Source: Phytohabitans maris
GTDB lineage: Bacteria > Actinomycetota > Actinomycetes > Mycobacteriales > Micromonosporaceae
Assembly (NCBI RefSeq): GCF_031085175.1
Contig: NZ_JAVHUY010000021.1
Location: forward strand, 94,685-158,684
DNA: 64,000 bases
Direction of reading: 5' to 3'
Shown here: one piece after another, positions 46,187-55,385 of the stretch
How the letters are laid out: each line of letters begins with the position of its first letter
Position numbering within the stretch: position 1 is the stretch's first letter
The notes under the pieces: model-generated
The model's input: only the letters and a program-made list of their open reading frames with translations
The model's database searches: none
What the model was told of the DNA's origin: nothing
Program-made: the position numbers and the translations under genes

Positions 46187-46918
46187 ATGACAATGGACGG
46201 CGACCGGTGGCTCTCCGCGACGGCCGCGGAGCGTCGAGCCCGGACGGCGTACCGGTACCGGACCGACGCCGAGGCGCTGCGTGACGCCTGGCGGGCCGGT
46301 GCCGCCGAACAAGGCTGGGAGCCGCGGGACTGGTGGGCGCCGGGCGTGGACGCGGTCGCCCGGGCGTTGGTCGCCGGCCGAGCGGCCACACCGGCGTTCG
46401 CCCGGCTGGGACGGGAGCGGGCCCAGGCCGGGTACGGGGTCCGGGAGGTCCTGGCCGACGTACACACCCTCTACCAACCGCTGACCCCGAACGGGCCACC
46501 GGCCCAGACGGTGCGCGCCCTGCTGCAAGGCTGGGCAAGCGTACGGCTGGCCCCCGTCCGGGTCATCCTCTGCACCAGCTACGCCACCGCCGACTACCTG
46601 CGCGACCGCCTCTTCGACCTCTACCCCCAAACCCTCCCCCACGGGCTGGCCGTCATCGCCGTCGACGCCCCCGGGGCAGGTAGCGAATGGGAGGCACTGA
46701 CCCTGCTACTGGAGGCCGGCGCCCGTACACCGACGGTCTTCGCCGCCGAAGCACCCATCACCCGCACCTCACCCCATCGGGTACTGGCCCTGGTGCGGAC
46801 CAGCGCCCGCGGCCCCCTGCGCCGCGCCGGCCTGCGCAACGCCCGACTCATCCCCCTACCCCACGACCTACCCACCGCCGCCAACCTCATCGCCCAGGTG
46901 GGTGAGGATCAGGACTGA
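46187..46918 (+). CDS. Protein of unknown function
   Basis: 243 residues, not recognised. The N-terminal half is helical and Arg/Ala rich with AFARLGRERAQAGYGVREVLADVHTLY. The second half alternates strands and helices (VRVILCTSYATADYLRDRLFD, GLAVIAVDAP, RTPTVFAAEAPIT), suggesting a Rossmann-like fold. ATG at 46187 is preceded by GTGGGAG. It is divergent from the sigma fusion and its last ten bases overlap the end of the convergent glycosylase. Confidence 0.7.
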   Translation: MTMDGDRWLSATAAERRARTAYRYRTDAEALRDAWRAGAAEQGWEPRDWWAPGVDAVARALVAGRAATPAFARLGRERAQAGYGVREVLADVHTLYQPLTPNGPPAQTVRALLQGWASVRLAPVRVILCTSYATADYLRDRLFDLYPQTLPHGLAVIAVDAPGAGSEWEALTLLLEAGARTPTVFAAEAPITRTSPHRVLALVRTSARGPLRRAGLRNARLIPLPHDLPTAANLIAQVGEDQD

Positions 46919-47736
46919 CAGGCCGGGCACCAGTACGTGACCCGCACGTCCTGCTCCAGCTTGCGGATCGCGGTGCCGCAGCGGCGGCAGGGCTGCGCGC
47001 GCCGGCCGTACACGTAGGTGGTCTCGGTCCGGCGCAGCGAGCCGGTCGTCGACTGGGTCCACCGCCCCCGGTTGGCGACCAGGAGCTTGTGCGCGAGCGC
47101 GACCATCGCCGGCAGGTCGGGCACGTCCCGCACCGGCGTCCACGGGTCGACGCCGCGCAGGAAGAGCACCTCGCACTTGTACAGGTTGCCGATGCCGGCG
47201 AGGTTGCGCTGGTCGAGCAGGGCTTCGGCGATCGCGGTGTCCGGGTGCGCGGCCAGCCGCCGCACCGCCTCGGCCGGGTCCCAGTCGGCGCCGAGCAGGT
47301 CCGGGCCGAGGTGCCCCACCAGGCCCTTCTCCTCTTCGCTGGGGATCAGCGCCAGGTCGTGCAGGTGGTAGCCGACCGCGACCGCGTCGGCCGTGCGCAG
47401 CACCGCGCGGATCAGGTGCGCGGGGCGGGCCGCCCACCGCTCGCCCGGCGAGTACGCCCGCCAGGCGCCGTCCATCCGCAGGTGCGAGTGGAGCGTCAGG
47501 CGCCGCTCGCCCTCCGGATCGCGGCCGGCCCCGCTCGCCGGCCGGATGGCGACGTCGGGGGCGCGCAGGCGCAGCAGCAGGTGCTTGCCGCGGCTGGCCG
47601 ACTCCAGCACGGTCCAGCCGGTGAGGTCGGCGGCGGCGAGCTGGGGCACCCGGAAGTCGGTCGCGGTGAGCCGCCCGCCGGCCAGGGCGCGGTGCAGCGC
47701 GCGGGCCGTGTTCCAGACGGTGTCACCCTCGGGCAC
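46909..47736 (-). CDS. Fpg/Nei family DNA glycosylase (endonuclease VIII type)
   Basis: 275 residues. After the initiator the protein begins PEGDTV, with the catalytic proline and glutamate and the Nei-type lysine region SRGKHLLLRL. The helix-two-turn-helix is DQRNLAGIGNLYKCEVLF, and the C-terminal zinc finger is CRRC...CPAC. It removes oxidised pyrimidines and cleaves the strand. The GTG at 47736 is required for the N-terminal proline. It converges with the unknown gene at 46187, overlapping by ten bases. Confidence 0.93.
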   Translation of the reverse strand: MPEGDTVWNTARALHRALAGGRLTATDFRVPQLAAADLTGWTVLESASRGKHLLLRLRAPDVAIRPASGAGRDPEGERRLTLHSHLRMDGAWRAYSPGERWAARPAHLIRAVLRTADAVAVGYHLHDLALIPSEEEKGLVGHLGPDLLGADWDPAEAVRRLAAHPDTAIAEALLDQRNLAGIGNLYKCEVLFLRGVDPWTPVRDVPDLPAMVALAHKLLVANRGRWTQSTTGSLRRTETTYVYGRRAQPCRRCGTAIRKLEQDVRVTYWCPACQS

Positions 47737-47741
47737 GCCCT

Positions 47742-47957
47742 CTATCCTCCCGTACCGGGCGTCGCGCGCTGGTAACGACCGGCCAGCGCGCGCAGGTGCG
47801 CGACCAGCTCGGGCGGCTCGGTGACCTCGAAGTCGGCGCCCAGCATGCCCAGCCACACCGCGAGCGTCTCGGGGGTGTCCGAGCCGGTCCGGAAGACGCA
47901 GGTCTCCGCGTCGACCGCCTCGAACATCCCGGCCGAGGGCGGCACCCGCTCGACCAT
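47742..47957 (-). pseudogene. C-terminal remnant of a WYL-domain transcriptional regulator
   Basis: 71 residues (MVERVPPSAGMFEAVDAETCV, then FRTGSDTPETLAVWLGMLGA and DFEVTEPPELVAHLRALAGRY) match the end of YafY-type WYL regulators, which are about 320 residues. The rest of the gene is absent: upstream come 24-base tandem repeats and a terminator. The stop lies six bases upstream of the glycosylase start. It is probably not functional. Confidence 0.65.
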
Positions 47958-47977
47958 CCGCCCGGCCGGCGCGACGT

Positions 47978-48034
47978 CCGTCGAAACGCGCCGGCGGACA
48001 CCCGTCGAAACGCGTCCACTGATGCCCGTCGAAA
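47978..48034 (-). repeat. 24-bp tandem repeats next to the WYL remnant
   Basis: CCGTCGAAACGCG begins at 47978 and 48002, and a shortened form at 48026, an exact 24-base period. The repeat joins the WYL fragment to the terminator and may mark the deletion join. Confidence 0.6.
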
Positions 48035-48065
48035 AAGGAGGGGCCCGCGAGGCGGGTCCCTCCTT
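48035..48065 (-). terminator. Leftward intrinsic terminator with no gene feeding it
   Basis: A 14-base stem with one wobble pair and a three-base loop. On the bottom strand it is followed by TTTTT, the form of an intrinsic terminator for leftward transcription. The neighbouring gene to the right is transcribed rightward, so the gene it served is missing. On the top strand it could instead fold in the GNAT leader. Confidence 0.65.
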
Positions 48066-48076
48066 ACCATGACGGC

Positions 48077-48835
48077 GTGGACATGAACGGCATCGAGATC
48101 GCGACCGTGGCCGCCCGTCCGGAGTGGGGGCAGATGCTCGGCCAGCTCTCCGGGTTCTGGCCGGAGTTCATGTCCAACGACCCGACCAGCCCGCTCTACT
48201 TCGGCTACCACCTGAGCGCCTACCCGGAGTACGTGCTGATCGCCGTCGACTCCGCGACCGGGCAGCCGGTGGCCAAGGCGCACTCGGTGCCGCTCTCGTG
48301 GGAGGAGGACCCGGCCGACGGCATGCCCGACGGCGGCTGGGACTGGGCGATCCGCACGTCGGCGTACGACCGGCTGAGCGGCAACACGCCCACGATCGTC
48401 TCCGCGATCGAGATCTTCGTCCGCCCCGACCTGCGCCGGGGCGGGCTCTCCGGCCGCATGCTGGCGGCCATGCGGGCCAACGTCGCACGGCTCGGCTTCA
48501 CCGACCTGGTCGCGCCGGTGCGGCCGAGCGGCAAGCACGAGCACCCCGACGTGCCGATCGAGGAGTACGTCACCTGGACCCGCGACGACGGGCTCCCCTA
48601 CGACCCGTGGCTACGGGTGCACGTGCGGGCCGGCGGAAAGATCGTCAACGTCGCGCACACCAGCATGGTCATCCCGGCCCAGGTGGCGCGGTGGCGGGAG
48701 TGGACCGGCCTGCCGTTCGACAAGAGCGGGCCGGTGCACGTGGCGACCGCGCTCAACCCCGTGCACTGCGACGTCGACCAGGGCGTCGCCGTCTACGTCG
48801 AGCCGAACGTCTGGGTGCACCACCGCATCGGCTGA
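48077..48835 (+). CDS. GNAT family N-acetyltransferase-like protein
   Basis: 252 residues. The acetyl-CoA loop is VRPDLRRGGLSGRMLAAM near residue 117 and the preceding strand is TIVSAIEIFV. The N-terminal part (FWPEFMSNDPTSPLYFGYHL) and C-terminal extension (YVEPNVWVHHRIG) make it longer than a single GNAT domain. Substrate unknown. GTG at 48077 or ATG at 48083 could start it; no strong ribosome site separates them. Confidence 0.8.
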   Translation: MDMNGIEIATVAARPEWGQMLGQLSGFWPEFMSNDPTSPLYFGYHLSAYPEYVLIAVDSATGQPVAKAHSVPLSWEEDPADGMPDGGWDWAIRTSAYDRLSGNTPTIVSAIEIFVRPDLRRGGLSGRMLAAMRANVARLGFTDLVAPVRPSGKHEHPDVPIEEYVTWTRDDGLPYDPWLRVHVRAGGKIVNVAHTSMVIPAQVARWREWTGLPFDKSGPVHVATALNPVHCDVDQGVAVYVEPNVWVHHRIG

Positions 48836-48843
48836 CCGGGCGC

Positions 48844-49629
48844 TCAGGCGGCGACGAGCCGTACCACGTCTCCCGGTGTCACCGAGAGCACGACGGCGGC
48901 CCGGCCACCGTTGACCGCGACCGCCGCGCGACCGGCGGAGTCCACATAGACCACCAGCCCACCCGGCGCCGCCTCGCCGAACGTGGTCCCCCGCACCGCG
49001 CGCACCCCGCCGACCCGCAGGTGCCGCCCGAGCCCGTCCAGGGCGTCGCCGCCGGCCGCGAGCTGCACGTTGCCGAACCGGTCGATGGTCAGCACCTCGG
49101 CCTCCAGCCACCCGTCGCCGACCGCGACGACCGGCTCCGGCAGGCGAAACAGCGTCGCCGGCGCGGTGGCCGGTCCGGCGTCGGCGAGGTCGGCGCCGAG
49201 CGCGAGCCGCGCGGCGACCGGCGTGAAGACGTCTCGCCCGTGGAAGGTGCGCGAGACGTCGGCCAGGAACCACTCCGGGTTGGCCAGCTCCACCAGCTCC
49301 TCGATGCCGCCGAGCGCGTCCGCCGCCCAGGGCAGCAGGCCGTTGTCCGGACCGACCAGGACGCCGCCGGGCGTGCGCGCCGCGACACCGCGCCGGGCCG
49401 TGCCCACACCCGGATCCACCACCGCCACGTGTACCGCGGGCGGCAGGTGCGGGACGGTCTGCGCCAGTACGGCCGCCCCGCGCGGCACGTCACCCGGCGC
49501 CACCCCGTGCGTGACGTCGATGACCCGTACCCGCGGGGCGAGGCGGGCGACCACCCCGTGGCAGGAGGCGACGAACCCGTCGGAGAGCCCGTAGTCCGTC
49601 GTGAGGCTGATCCAGTCGAAGCCGGCCAT
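48844..49629 (-). CDS. SAM hydroxide adenosyltransferase (DUF62 SAM hydrolase)
   Basis: 261 residues. The family splits S-adenosylmethionine to adenosine and methionine with water; fluorinase and chlorinase are relatives. Motifs: SLTTDYGLSDGFV, VIDVTHGVAPGDV with the His-Gly pair, VVDPGVGT and LVGPDNGLL. DRFGNVQL in the C-terminal barrel is present. The loop of about 20 residues specific to fluorinase is absent, so a hydrolase is expected. Its 3' end is eight bases from the converging GNAT gene. Confidence 0.93.
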   Translation of the reverse strand: MAGFDWISLTTDYGLSDGFVASCHGVVARLAPRVRVIDVTHGVAPGDVPRGAAVLAQTVPHLPPAVHVAVVDPGVGTARRGVAARTPGGVLVGPDNGLLPWAADALGGIEELVELANPEWFLADVSRTFHGRDVFTPVAARLALGADLADAGPATAPATLFRLPEPVVAVGDGWLEAEVLTIDRFGNVQLAAGGDALDGLGRHLRVGGVRAVRGTTFGEAAPGGLVVYVDSAGRAAVAVNGGRAAVVLSVTPGDVVRLVAA

Positions 49630-49698
49630 GCCTGAACGTTAGCGGGGTATCGCAGCACGTGTCCGTACCGCCCCAACACCCCCGATAGGGTGATCCAC

Positions 49699-50607
49699 AT
49701 GCGGTTGTGCATCTTCACCGAGCCACAAGAGGGCGCCTCCTACGACGACCTGCGAAAAGTGGCCCAGCACGCGGAGGAGTGCGGCTTCGACGGCTTCTTC
49801 CGCTCGGACCACTTCCTGTCGATGGACACCGAGGGCCTGCCCGGCCCGACCGACTCCTGGCTGACGCTGGCCGCGCTGGCCGTGCAGACCAGCCGGATCC
49901 GGCTCGGCACGCTGGTGTCGTCGGCCACGTTCCGGCTGCCCGGGCCGCTGGCGATCGCGGTGGCGCAGGCCGACCAGATGAGCGGCGGCCGGATCGAGCT
50001 CGGTCTCGGTGCGGGGTGGTTCGAGGCCGAGCACTCCGCGTACGGCATCCCGTTTCCGCCACTGGGCGAGCGCTTCGACCGCTTCGAGGAGCAGCTGGAG
50101 ATCGTCACCGGCCTGTGGCGTACGCCGGTCGGCGAGCGCTTCACGTTTCACGGTGACCACTACCGGCTGACCGACTCGCCCGCGCTGCCCAAGCCGGCGC
50201 AGACGCCCGGGCCGCCGGTCATCATCGGCGGCGCCGGGCCGAAGCGGACGCCCGCGCTGGCCGCCCGGTACGCCGACGAGTTCAACGTGCCGTTCCGTAC
50301 GGTCGAGGAGACCCGCGGCGCGTACCAGCGGGTGCGCGAGGCCTGCGCGGCCCAGGGCCGGGAGGTCCCGATCGTCCTCTCCGCGGCCCAGACCGTCGCC
50401 TGTGGACGTACTCCCGGCGAGGCGAAGGCGCGGGCCGAGCGGATCGGCCTGACCGGCGGCGTCTCCGGCACCCCCTCCGAGGTGATCGACCAGATCGGCA
50501 GGTACGCCGAGCTCGGCGCGACCCGCTTCTTCCTGCAGATCCTCGACCTGAGCGACCTGGACCACCTGGACCTGTTCGCCGCCGAGGTGGCCCCCCAACT
50601 GCCGTAA
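49699..50607 (+). CDS. LLM class F420-dependent oxidoreductase
   Basis: 302 residues of the luciferase-like TIM barrel. GFDGFFRSDHFLSM, TSRIRLGTLVSS, RIELGLGAGWFEAEH and PVIIGGAGPKRTPALAARYADEFN are the diagnostic parts. Such enzymes use F420 (or FMN); organisms of this group make F420. ATG at 49699 is used; an in-frame GTG is nine bases upstream. TAGGGT upstream may be a -10 of a near-leaderless transcript. Confidence 0.92.
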   Translation: MRLCIFTEPQEGASYDDLRKVAQHAEECGFDGFFRSDHFLSMDTEGLPGPTDSWLTLAALAVQTSRIRLGTLVSSATFRLPGPLAIAVAQADQMSGGRIELGLGAGWFEAEHSAYGIPFPPLGERFDRFEEQLEIVTGLWRTPVGERFTFHGDHYRLTDSPALPKPAQTPGPPVIIGGAGPKRTPALAARYADEFNVPFRTVEETRGAYQRVREACAAQGREVPIVLSAAQTVACGRTPGEAKARAERIGLTGGVSGTPSEVIDQIGRYAELGATRFFLQILDLSDLDHLDLFAAEVAPQLP

Positions 50608-50618
50608 CCCCCGCGTCC

Positions 50619-50672
50619 GTGATCGAAGCTCCCGTCAAGTCGCTCTAACGACGTGAAGGGAGCTTCGATCAC
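50619..50672. terminator. Palindromic hairpin (family P), copy 4, imperfect
   Basis: 24-base arms with two mismatches; loop ctctaa, differing from ttctag in the others. Between the convergent LLM and Lhr genes. Confidence 0.75.
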
Positions 50673-50730
50673 AGCCCATCATCCCGGCGTCGAGGTCCGG
50701 TCTCGGGGCGAGCGACCGCGGGCCTCGCGG

Positions 50731-53700
50731 TTAGCCGCGTAGGCGGAGGCCTTTCGGGGTGGCGCGGAAACCGGCCGCGGTCAGGGCGTCGCGCAGCGGG
50801 GAGGTGAAGACCGCCTCGCCGTCGGCGCGCTCGACGGACAGGGCGCCCAGCGCTCCGGTGTGGACCGCGTCGGCGAGTGCCTTGGCGGCGGCGGCCAGCG
50901 CCTCGTCGTCGTCTACAAAGGACAGCAGGGTGCGGCCGCCGCGCTCGACGTAGAGGGTCAGCTCGCCGGCGACCAGCACCACCAGGGCGCCGGCCTTGCG
51001 GCCCGGTCGGTGGCCGGTGCCCTCCTGGGCGACCACGCGCTCGGGCCAGGGCAGCGCCGCGCCGAACGGGCTGGCCGGGTCGGTGGCGGCCAGCACCATC
51101 GCGGTGGGTGTGCGGCGGTGCTCGTCGGCCAGCGCGCGCAGCCGGTCGACCGCGCCCGGTACGGCGAACTGGGCCGCGCCCAGGCCCTCGACGAAGTAGC
51201 CGCGGCGGGCGGCGCCGCGCTCCTCCAGCGCGGCCAGCACCGGGTAGACGGCCGCGAAAGCGCCGGGCACACCCTCCGCCGCCACGGCACCCCGGGTGAC
51301 CACGCCGTGCCGCTCGAGCAGGGCGTCGGCCTGCGCGGCGGCGCGCCGGGTGGGGTCGGTGTCGCGCTCGGGCAGGCGGGACCAGCGGCCGGCCACGGTG
51401 GGCGGGCCGGTGCGGGAGGGGAGCGCGACGCGGCCCGGGCGTCGGTATCGGGTGCGGGGCGCGGCCGGCCTGGCCCGGTGGGCGCCGCCACCGCCGAGCA
51501 GGGTGCGCAGCGGGGCGAGCGTGTCGTTGGTCAGCCAGCCGGCCCAGACGAGATCCCAGACCGCGGCCGAGAGGTCGGCGTCGTCGGTGGCGCCCACCCG
51601 GTCGGACAGGGCGCGGAAGAAGAGCGCCTGCCCGTCGCCGAGCGCGTCGAGCACGGCCTGGTGCAGCGGGGTGATGGCGAGCGACTCGTCCGGCGGGGGG
51701 AGCAGCAGCGGGGCCTGGTCCGCGTACGCCAAAGTGACCCAGCCGTCGCCACCGGCGATCGCGCCGGAACCGGCCCAGAGCACCTCGCCCGAGGCGCAGA
51801 GCTCGTCGAGGTATGCGGGGGAGTAGTCGGCGACCCGCCCGGGCAGCACCAGCCGCTCCAGCGCCGACGCCGGCACCGCCGCGCCCTGGAGCTGCTCGAC
51901 CGCCGCGGCCACCGCCTCGACGCCGCGCGAGGAGGCGCCGACGTGCTGCCACCGGGGCAGGAACGTGGCCAGCGCCCGCGGCGGCACCGGCTCGATCTCG
52001 CGGCGCAGCGCGGCCAGCGAGCGGCGGCGCAGCATGCGCAGCACCTCGGCGTCGCACCACTCGGCCCCGGCCCCCTCGGGCGAGAACTCACCGGAGACCA
52101 CCCGCCCGGTCGCGGCGAGGCGGCGCAGCGCCTGCTCGACCACAAACACCCCGAGCCCGAAGCGGGCGGCACAGGCGGCGGCGGTGAACGGGCCGTGCGT
52201 GCGGGCGTAGCGGGCGACCAGGTCGCCGAGCGGATCGGGCACCGGCTCCAGGTATGCCTGGGCGACGCCGACCGGCAGCGCCACGCCGAGCGCGTCGCGG
52301 TAACGGCCGGCGTCTTCGATCGCGATCCACCGGTCTTCGCCGGCGACGCGCACCAGCAGCGCCCGGCGCGCACGCTCCAATGAGGACAGCCAGGCGAGGT
52401 CGGCGCCGCGCGACGTGAGGTCGGAGGCGGAGAGGTCACCGAGCAGGCGCAGCAGCTCGGCAACGTCTTCGGCGTCGCGGGGACGGCGCTCGTCGGTGAG
52501 CCACCGCAACTGCCGCTCGGTCGCGGTGACCACCGCCGGCTCCAGCAGCTCGCGCAGGTCGACCCGGCCGAGCAGCTCGCCGAGCAGCGTGGAGTCGAGC
52601 GCCAGCGCGGCGGCCCGGCGCTCGGCGAGGGGCGCGTCCCCCTCGTACAGGAAGGCGCCGACGTAGCCGAAGAGCAGCGACCGGGCGAACGGCGACGGCT
52701 TGGCGCTCTCCACCTCGACCAGCCGCACCTTGCGGGCGGCCAGGTCGCGCATCAGCCCCACCAGGCCGGGCACGTCGAAGACGTCCTGGAGGCACTCGCG
52801 GGCCGCTTCGAGGGTGACCGGAAAGTCGGCGTACTCCCTGGCGACGTCGAGCAGCTGGGCCGCCTTCTGCCGCTGCTGCCACAACGGCTGGCGGCGGCGC
52901 GGGTCGCGGCGGGGCAGCAGCAGCGAACGGGCGGCGCACTCGCGGAACCGGGACGCGAACATCGCCGAGGTGCCCACCGACTCCTCGACCAGCTGGGTGA
53001 CCTCGTCCGGGTCGAAGGCGACCAGCTCGGCGCCGGGCGGCTGGTCGGCGGTGTCGGGCAGCCGCACCACGATGCCGTCGTCGGAGGGCATGACCTGGGC
53101 GTCCACGCCGTACCGCTCGGTGAGGCGGCGGGCCACGGCGAGCGCCCACGGGCCGTTGACCTTCGCACCGAGGACACAGTGGACGGCCAGCCGCCAGTCG
53201 CCCAGCTCGTCGCGGAAGCGCTCGACCACCACGGTGCGGTCGTCGGGGAGCGCGCGGGTCGCCTCGCGCTGCTCGCGCAGGTAGGCCATCAGGTTGCCGG
53301 CGGCCCAGTCGTCGAGCCCGCCCGCGCGCAGCGCCGCCGTCGCGGTCTCGTCGTCCTGCCGCACCAGCGCGCGCAGCCGGGCGCCGATCGCCCGCCCCAG
53401 CTCGACCGGGCGGCCGGGCTGGTCCCCCTTCCAGAACGGCATCCGCGCGGCCGCACCGGGCGCGGGCGAGACGAGCACCCGGTCGGGCGTGATGTCTTCG
53501 ATCCGCCAGGAAGTGGAGCCGAGCAGGAAGACGTCACCCACGCGCGACTCGTAGACCATCTCCTCGTCGAGCTCGCCGACCCGGGCGGCCCGCTCGGCCC
53601 CGGCCAGGAACACGCCGAAAAGGCCGCGGTCGGGGATCGTGCCGCCGCTGGTCACGGCGAGCCGCTGGGCGCCGGGGCGGCCGGTGAGCAGGTCGGCCGC

Positions 53701-55290
53701 GCGGTCCCAGACCAGGCGGGGGCGGAGCTCGGCGAACGCGGTCGACGGGTAGCGCCCGGAGAGCATGTCGAGCACCGCGTGCAGCGCCGAGTCGGGCAGC
53801 TCGGCGAAGGGCGCGGCCCGGCGGACCAGCGTGGCGAGGTCGGCCAGCGGCCACGCGTCGAGCGCCACCATCGCGACGATCTGCTGGGCGAGCACGTCGA
53901 GCGGGTTGCGCGGGTAGCGCAGCTCCTCGATCGCCCCCTCGCCCATCCGCTCCGCGACCACGGCGCAGGAGAGCAGGTCGCCGCGGTGCTTGGGGAAGAC
54001 CACGCCGCGGGAGACCGCGCCCACCTGGTGGCCGGCCCGGCCGATGCGCTGGAGGCCGGCGGCCACGCTGGGCGGGGCCTCGATCTGCACGACGAGGTCG
54101 ACCGAGCCCATGTCGATGCCGAGCTCCAGGCTGGAGGTGGCGACCACGGCGGGCAGCTGGCCGGACTTGAGCGACTCTTCGATGTGCTTGCGCTCGGAGC
54201 GAGAGACGCTGCCGTGGTGGGCGCGGGCGATCACCGGCGGCGCCCCGGAGGCCGCGCCGGACTGCGCCATGATCGCCGCCGGCATCGACCGCGGCTCCCG
54301 GCCGCCGCCCGCCCCGCCCTGTGGCGGCCCATAGGACGCCGCCGAGCCAGCCGCCGCCGGGCCGGGCGCCGGGAAGAAAGCCTCGGCGGCCAGCTCGTTG
54401 AGGCGGGCGCAGAGCCGCTCGGCGGAACGCCGCGAGTTGGTGAAGACGATCGTCGACCGGTGCTGCCCGATCAGGCCGAAGACCCGCTCCTCGACGGCCG
54501 GCCAGATCGACGCCCGGCGCGAACCCTCCTCCGGCTCGCCCACCTCGTCGAGCTGGGTCATGTCTTCGACCGGCACCTGCACGCTGACCTCGATGGTCTT
54601 GGCGGTGCGCGGCTGCACCACCTCGACGGGGCGGGACCCGCCGAGGAAGCGGGCCGTCTCCTCGATCGGCCGCACGGTGGCGGAGAGGCCGATCCGCTGC
54701 GCCGGCCGGGGGAGCATCGCGTCGAGCCGCTCCAGCGAGAGCGCGAGGTGGGCACCGCGCTTGGTCGCCGCGACCGCGTGCACCTCGTCGACGATCACCG
54801 TCTCGACGCCGGCCAGCGACTCCCGGGCGGCGGACGTGAGCAGCAGGAACAGCGACTCCGGCGTGGTGATCAAGATGTCGGGCGGGGTGCGCTGGAACGC
54901 CCGCCGCTCGTCGGCGGGCGTGTCGCCGGTGCGCATGCCGACCGTGATGTCGGGCTGCGGGATGCCGAGGCGGGCGGCGGCGTGGCGGATGCCGGCGAGG
55001 GGAGCCCGCAGGTTGCGCTCGACGTCGACCGCGAGCGCCTTGAGCGGGCTCACGTAGAGGACCCGGCAGCGCCGCTTGGGATCGCCCGGGACCGGCTCGC
55101 GGGCCAGCCGGTCGAGCGACCAGAGGAACGCGGCGAGCGTCTTGCCCGAGCCGGTGGGCGCGACGACCAGCGCGTGGTGGCCGTCACCGACGGCCCGCCA
55201 GGCGCCGGCCTGCGCGGGGGTCGGCGCCGCGAACGCGGCACCGAACCACTCCCGCGTCGCCTGCCCGAAGCGCTCCAGCACATCCACCAC
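50731..55290 (-). CDS. lhr: Lhr-family ATP-dependent DNA helicase
   Basis: 1519 residues, the full long form of Lhr. Superfamily 2 motifs: I APTGSGKTLAAFLW, II DEVHAVAATKRGAHLALSLE (DEVH), III LSATVRP, and VI QRIGRAGHQ. A winged-helix and C-terminal AlkZ-like/Lhr-CTD region follow. A low-complexity Gly/Ala/Pro loop of about 60 residues interrupts the helicase between ALNELAAEAFFPA-type and VIARAHHGSV segments, as seen in other actinobacterial Lhr. Lhr is a DNA-damage-inducible 3'-5' helicase in mycobacteria. GTG at 55290 is a reasonable start; an ATG at 55383 would add 31 unrelated residues. Confidence 0.94.
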   Translation of the reverse strand: MVDVLERFGQATREWFGAAFAAPTPAQAGAWRAVGDGHHALVVAPTGSGKTLAAFLWSLDRLAREPVPGDPKRRCRVLYVSPLKALAVDVERNLRAPLAGIRHAAARLGIPQPDITVGMRTGDTPADERRAFQRTPPDILITTPESLFLLLTSAARESLAGVETVIVDEVHAVAATKRGAHLALSLERLDAMLPRPAQRIGLSATVRPIEETARFLGGSRPVEVVQPRTAKTIEVSVQVPVEDMTQLDEVGEPEEGSRRASIWPAVEERVFGLIGQHRSTIVFTNSRRSAERLCARLNELAAEAFFPAPGPAAAGSAASYGPPQGGAGGGREPRSMPAAIMAQSGAASGAPPVIARAHHGSVSRSERKHIEESLKSGQLPAVVATSSLELGIDMGSVDLVVQIEAPPSVAAGLQRIGRAGHQVGAVSRGVVFPKHRGDLLSCAVVAERMGEGAIEELRYPRNPLDVLAQQIVAMVALDAWPLADLATLVRRAAPFAELPDSALHAVLDMLSGRYPSTAFAELRPRLVWDRAADLLTGRPGAQRLAVTSGGTIPDRGLFGVFLAGAERAARVGELDEEMVYESRVGDVFLLGSTSWRIEDITPDRVLVSPAPGAAARMPFWKGDQPGRPVELGRAIGARLRALVRQDDETATAALRAGGLDDWAAGNLMAYLREQREATRALPDDRTVVVERFRDELGDWRLAVHCVLGAKVNGPWALAVARRLTERYGVDAQVMPSDDGIVVRLPDTADQPPGAELVAFDPDEVTQLVEESVGTSAMFASRFRECAARSLLLPRRDPRRRQPLWQQRQKAAQLLDVAREYADFPVTLEAARECLQDVFDVPGLVGLMRDLAARKVRLVEVESAKPSPFARSLLFGYVGAFLYEGDAPLAERRAAALALDSTLLGELLGRVDLRELLEPAVVTATERQLRWLTDERRPRDAEDVAELLRLLGDLSASDLTSRGADLAWLSSLERARRALLVRVAGEDRWIAIEDAGRYRDALGVALPVGVAQAYLEPVPDPLGDLVARYARTHGPFTAAACAARFGLGVFVVEQALRRLAATGRVVSGEFSPEGAGAEWCDAEVLRMLRRRSLAALRREIEPVPPRALATFLPRWQHVGASSRGVEAVAAAVEQLQGAAVPASALERLVLPGRVADYSPAYLDELCASGEVLWAGSGAIAGGDGWVTLAYADQAPLLLPPPDESLAITPLHQAVLDALGDGQALFFRALSDRVGATDDADLSAAVWDLVWAGWLTNDTLAPLRTLLGGGGAHRARPAAPRTRYRRPGRVALPSRTGPPTVAGRWSRLPERDTDPTRRAAAQADALLERHGVVTRGAVAAEGVPGAFAAVYPVLAALEERGAARRGYFVEGLGAAQFAVPGAVDRLRALADEHRRTPTAMVLAATDPASPFGAALPWPERVVAQEGTGHRPGRKAGALVVLVAGELTLYVERGGRTLLSFVDDDEALAAAAKALADAVHTGALGALSVERADGEAVFTSPLRDALTAAGFRATPKGLRLRG

Positions 55291-55385
55291 GAACCCATAC
55301 TGCCCCGCGGGTGTGACATGCACGCAACGTAACGAGCGTGCTGGCCGGGTAGACTTACCGCTCGGCGACGGGCGGGAGATCATTC

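Noticed and set aside
43695..46190. 831-codon top-strand frame opposite the sigma fusion
   Set aside because: Composition is Arg/Gly/Ala shadow sequence, while the opposite strand has sigma regions, a zinc finger and a membrane helix.
48844..49629. Fluorinase or chlorinase
   Set aside because: The protein matches the widespread SAM hydrolases and lacks the extra loop known from fluorinase; no halometabolite genes are nearby.
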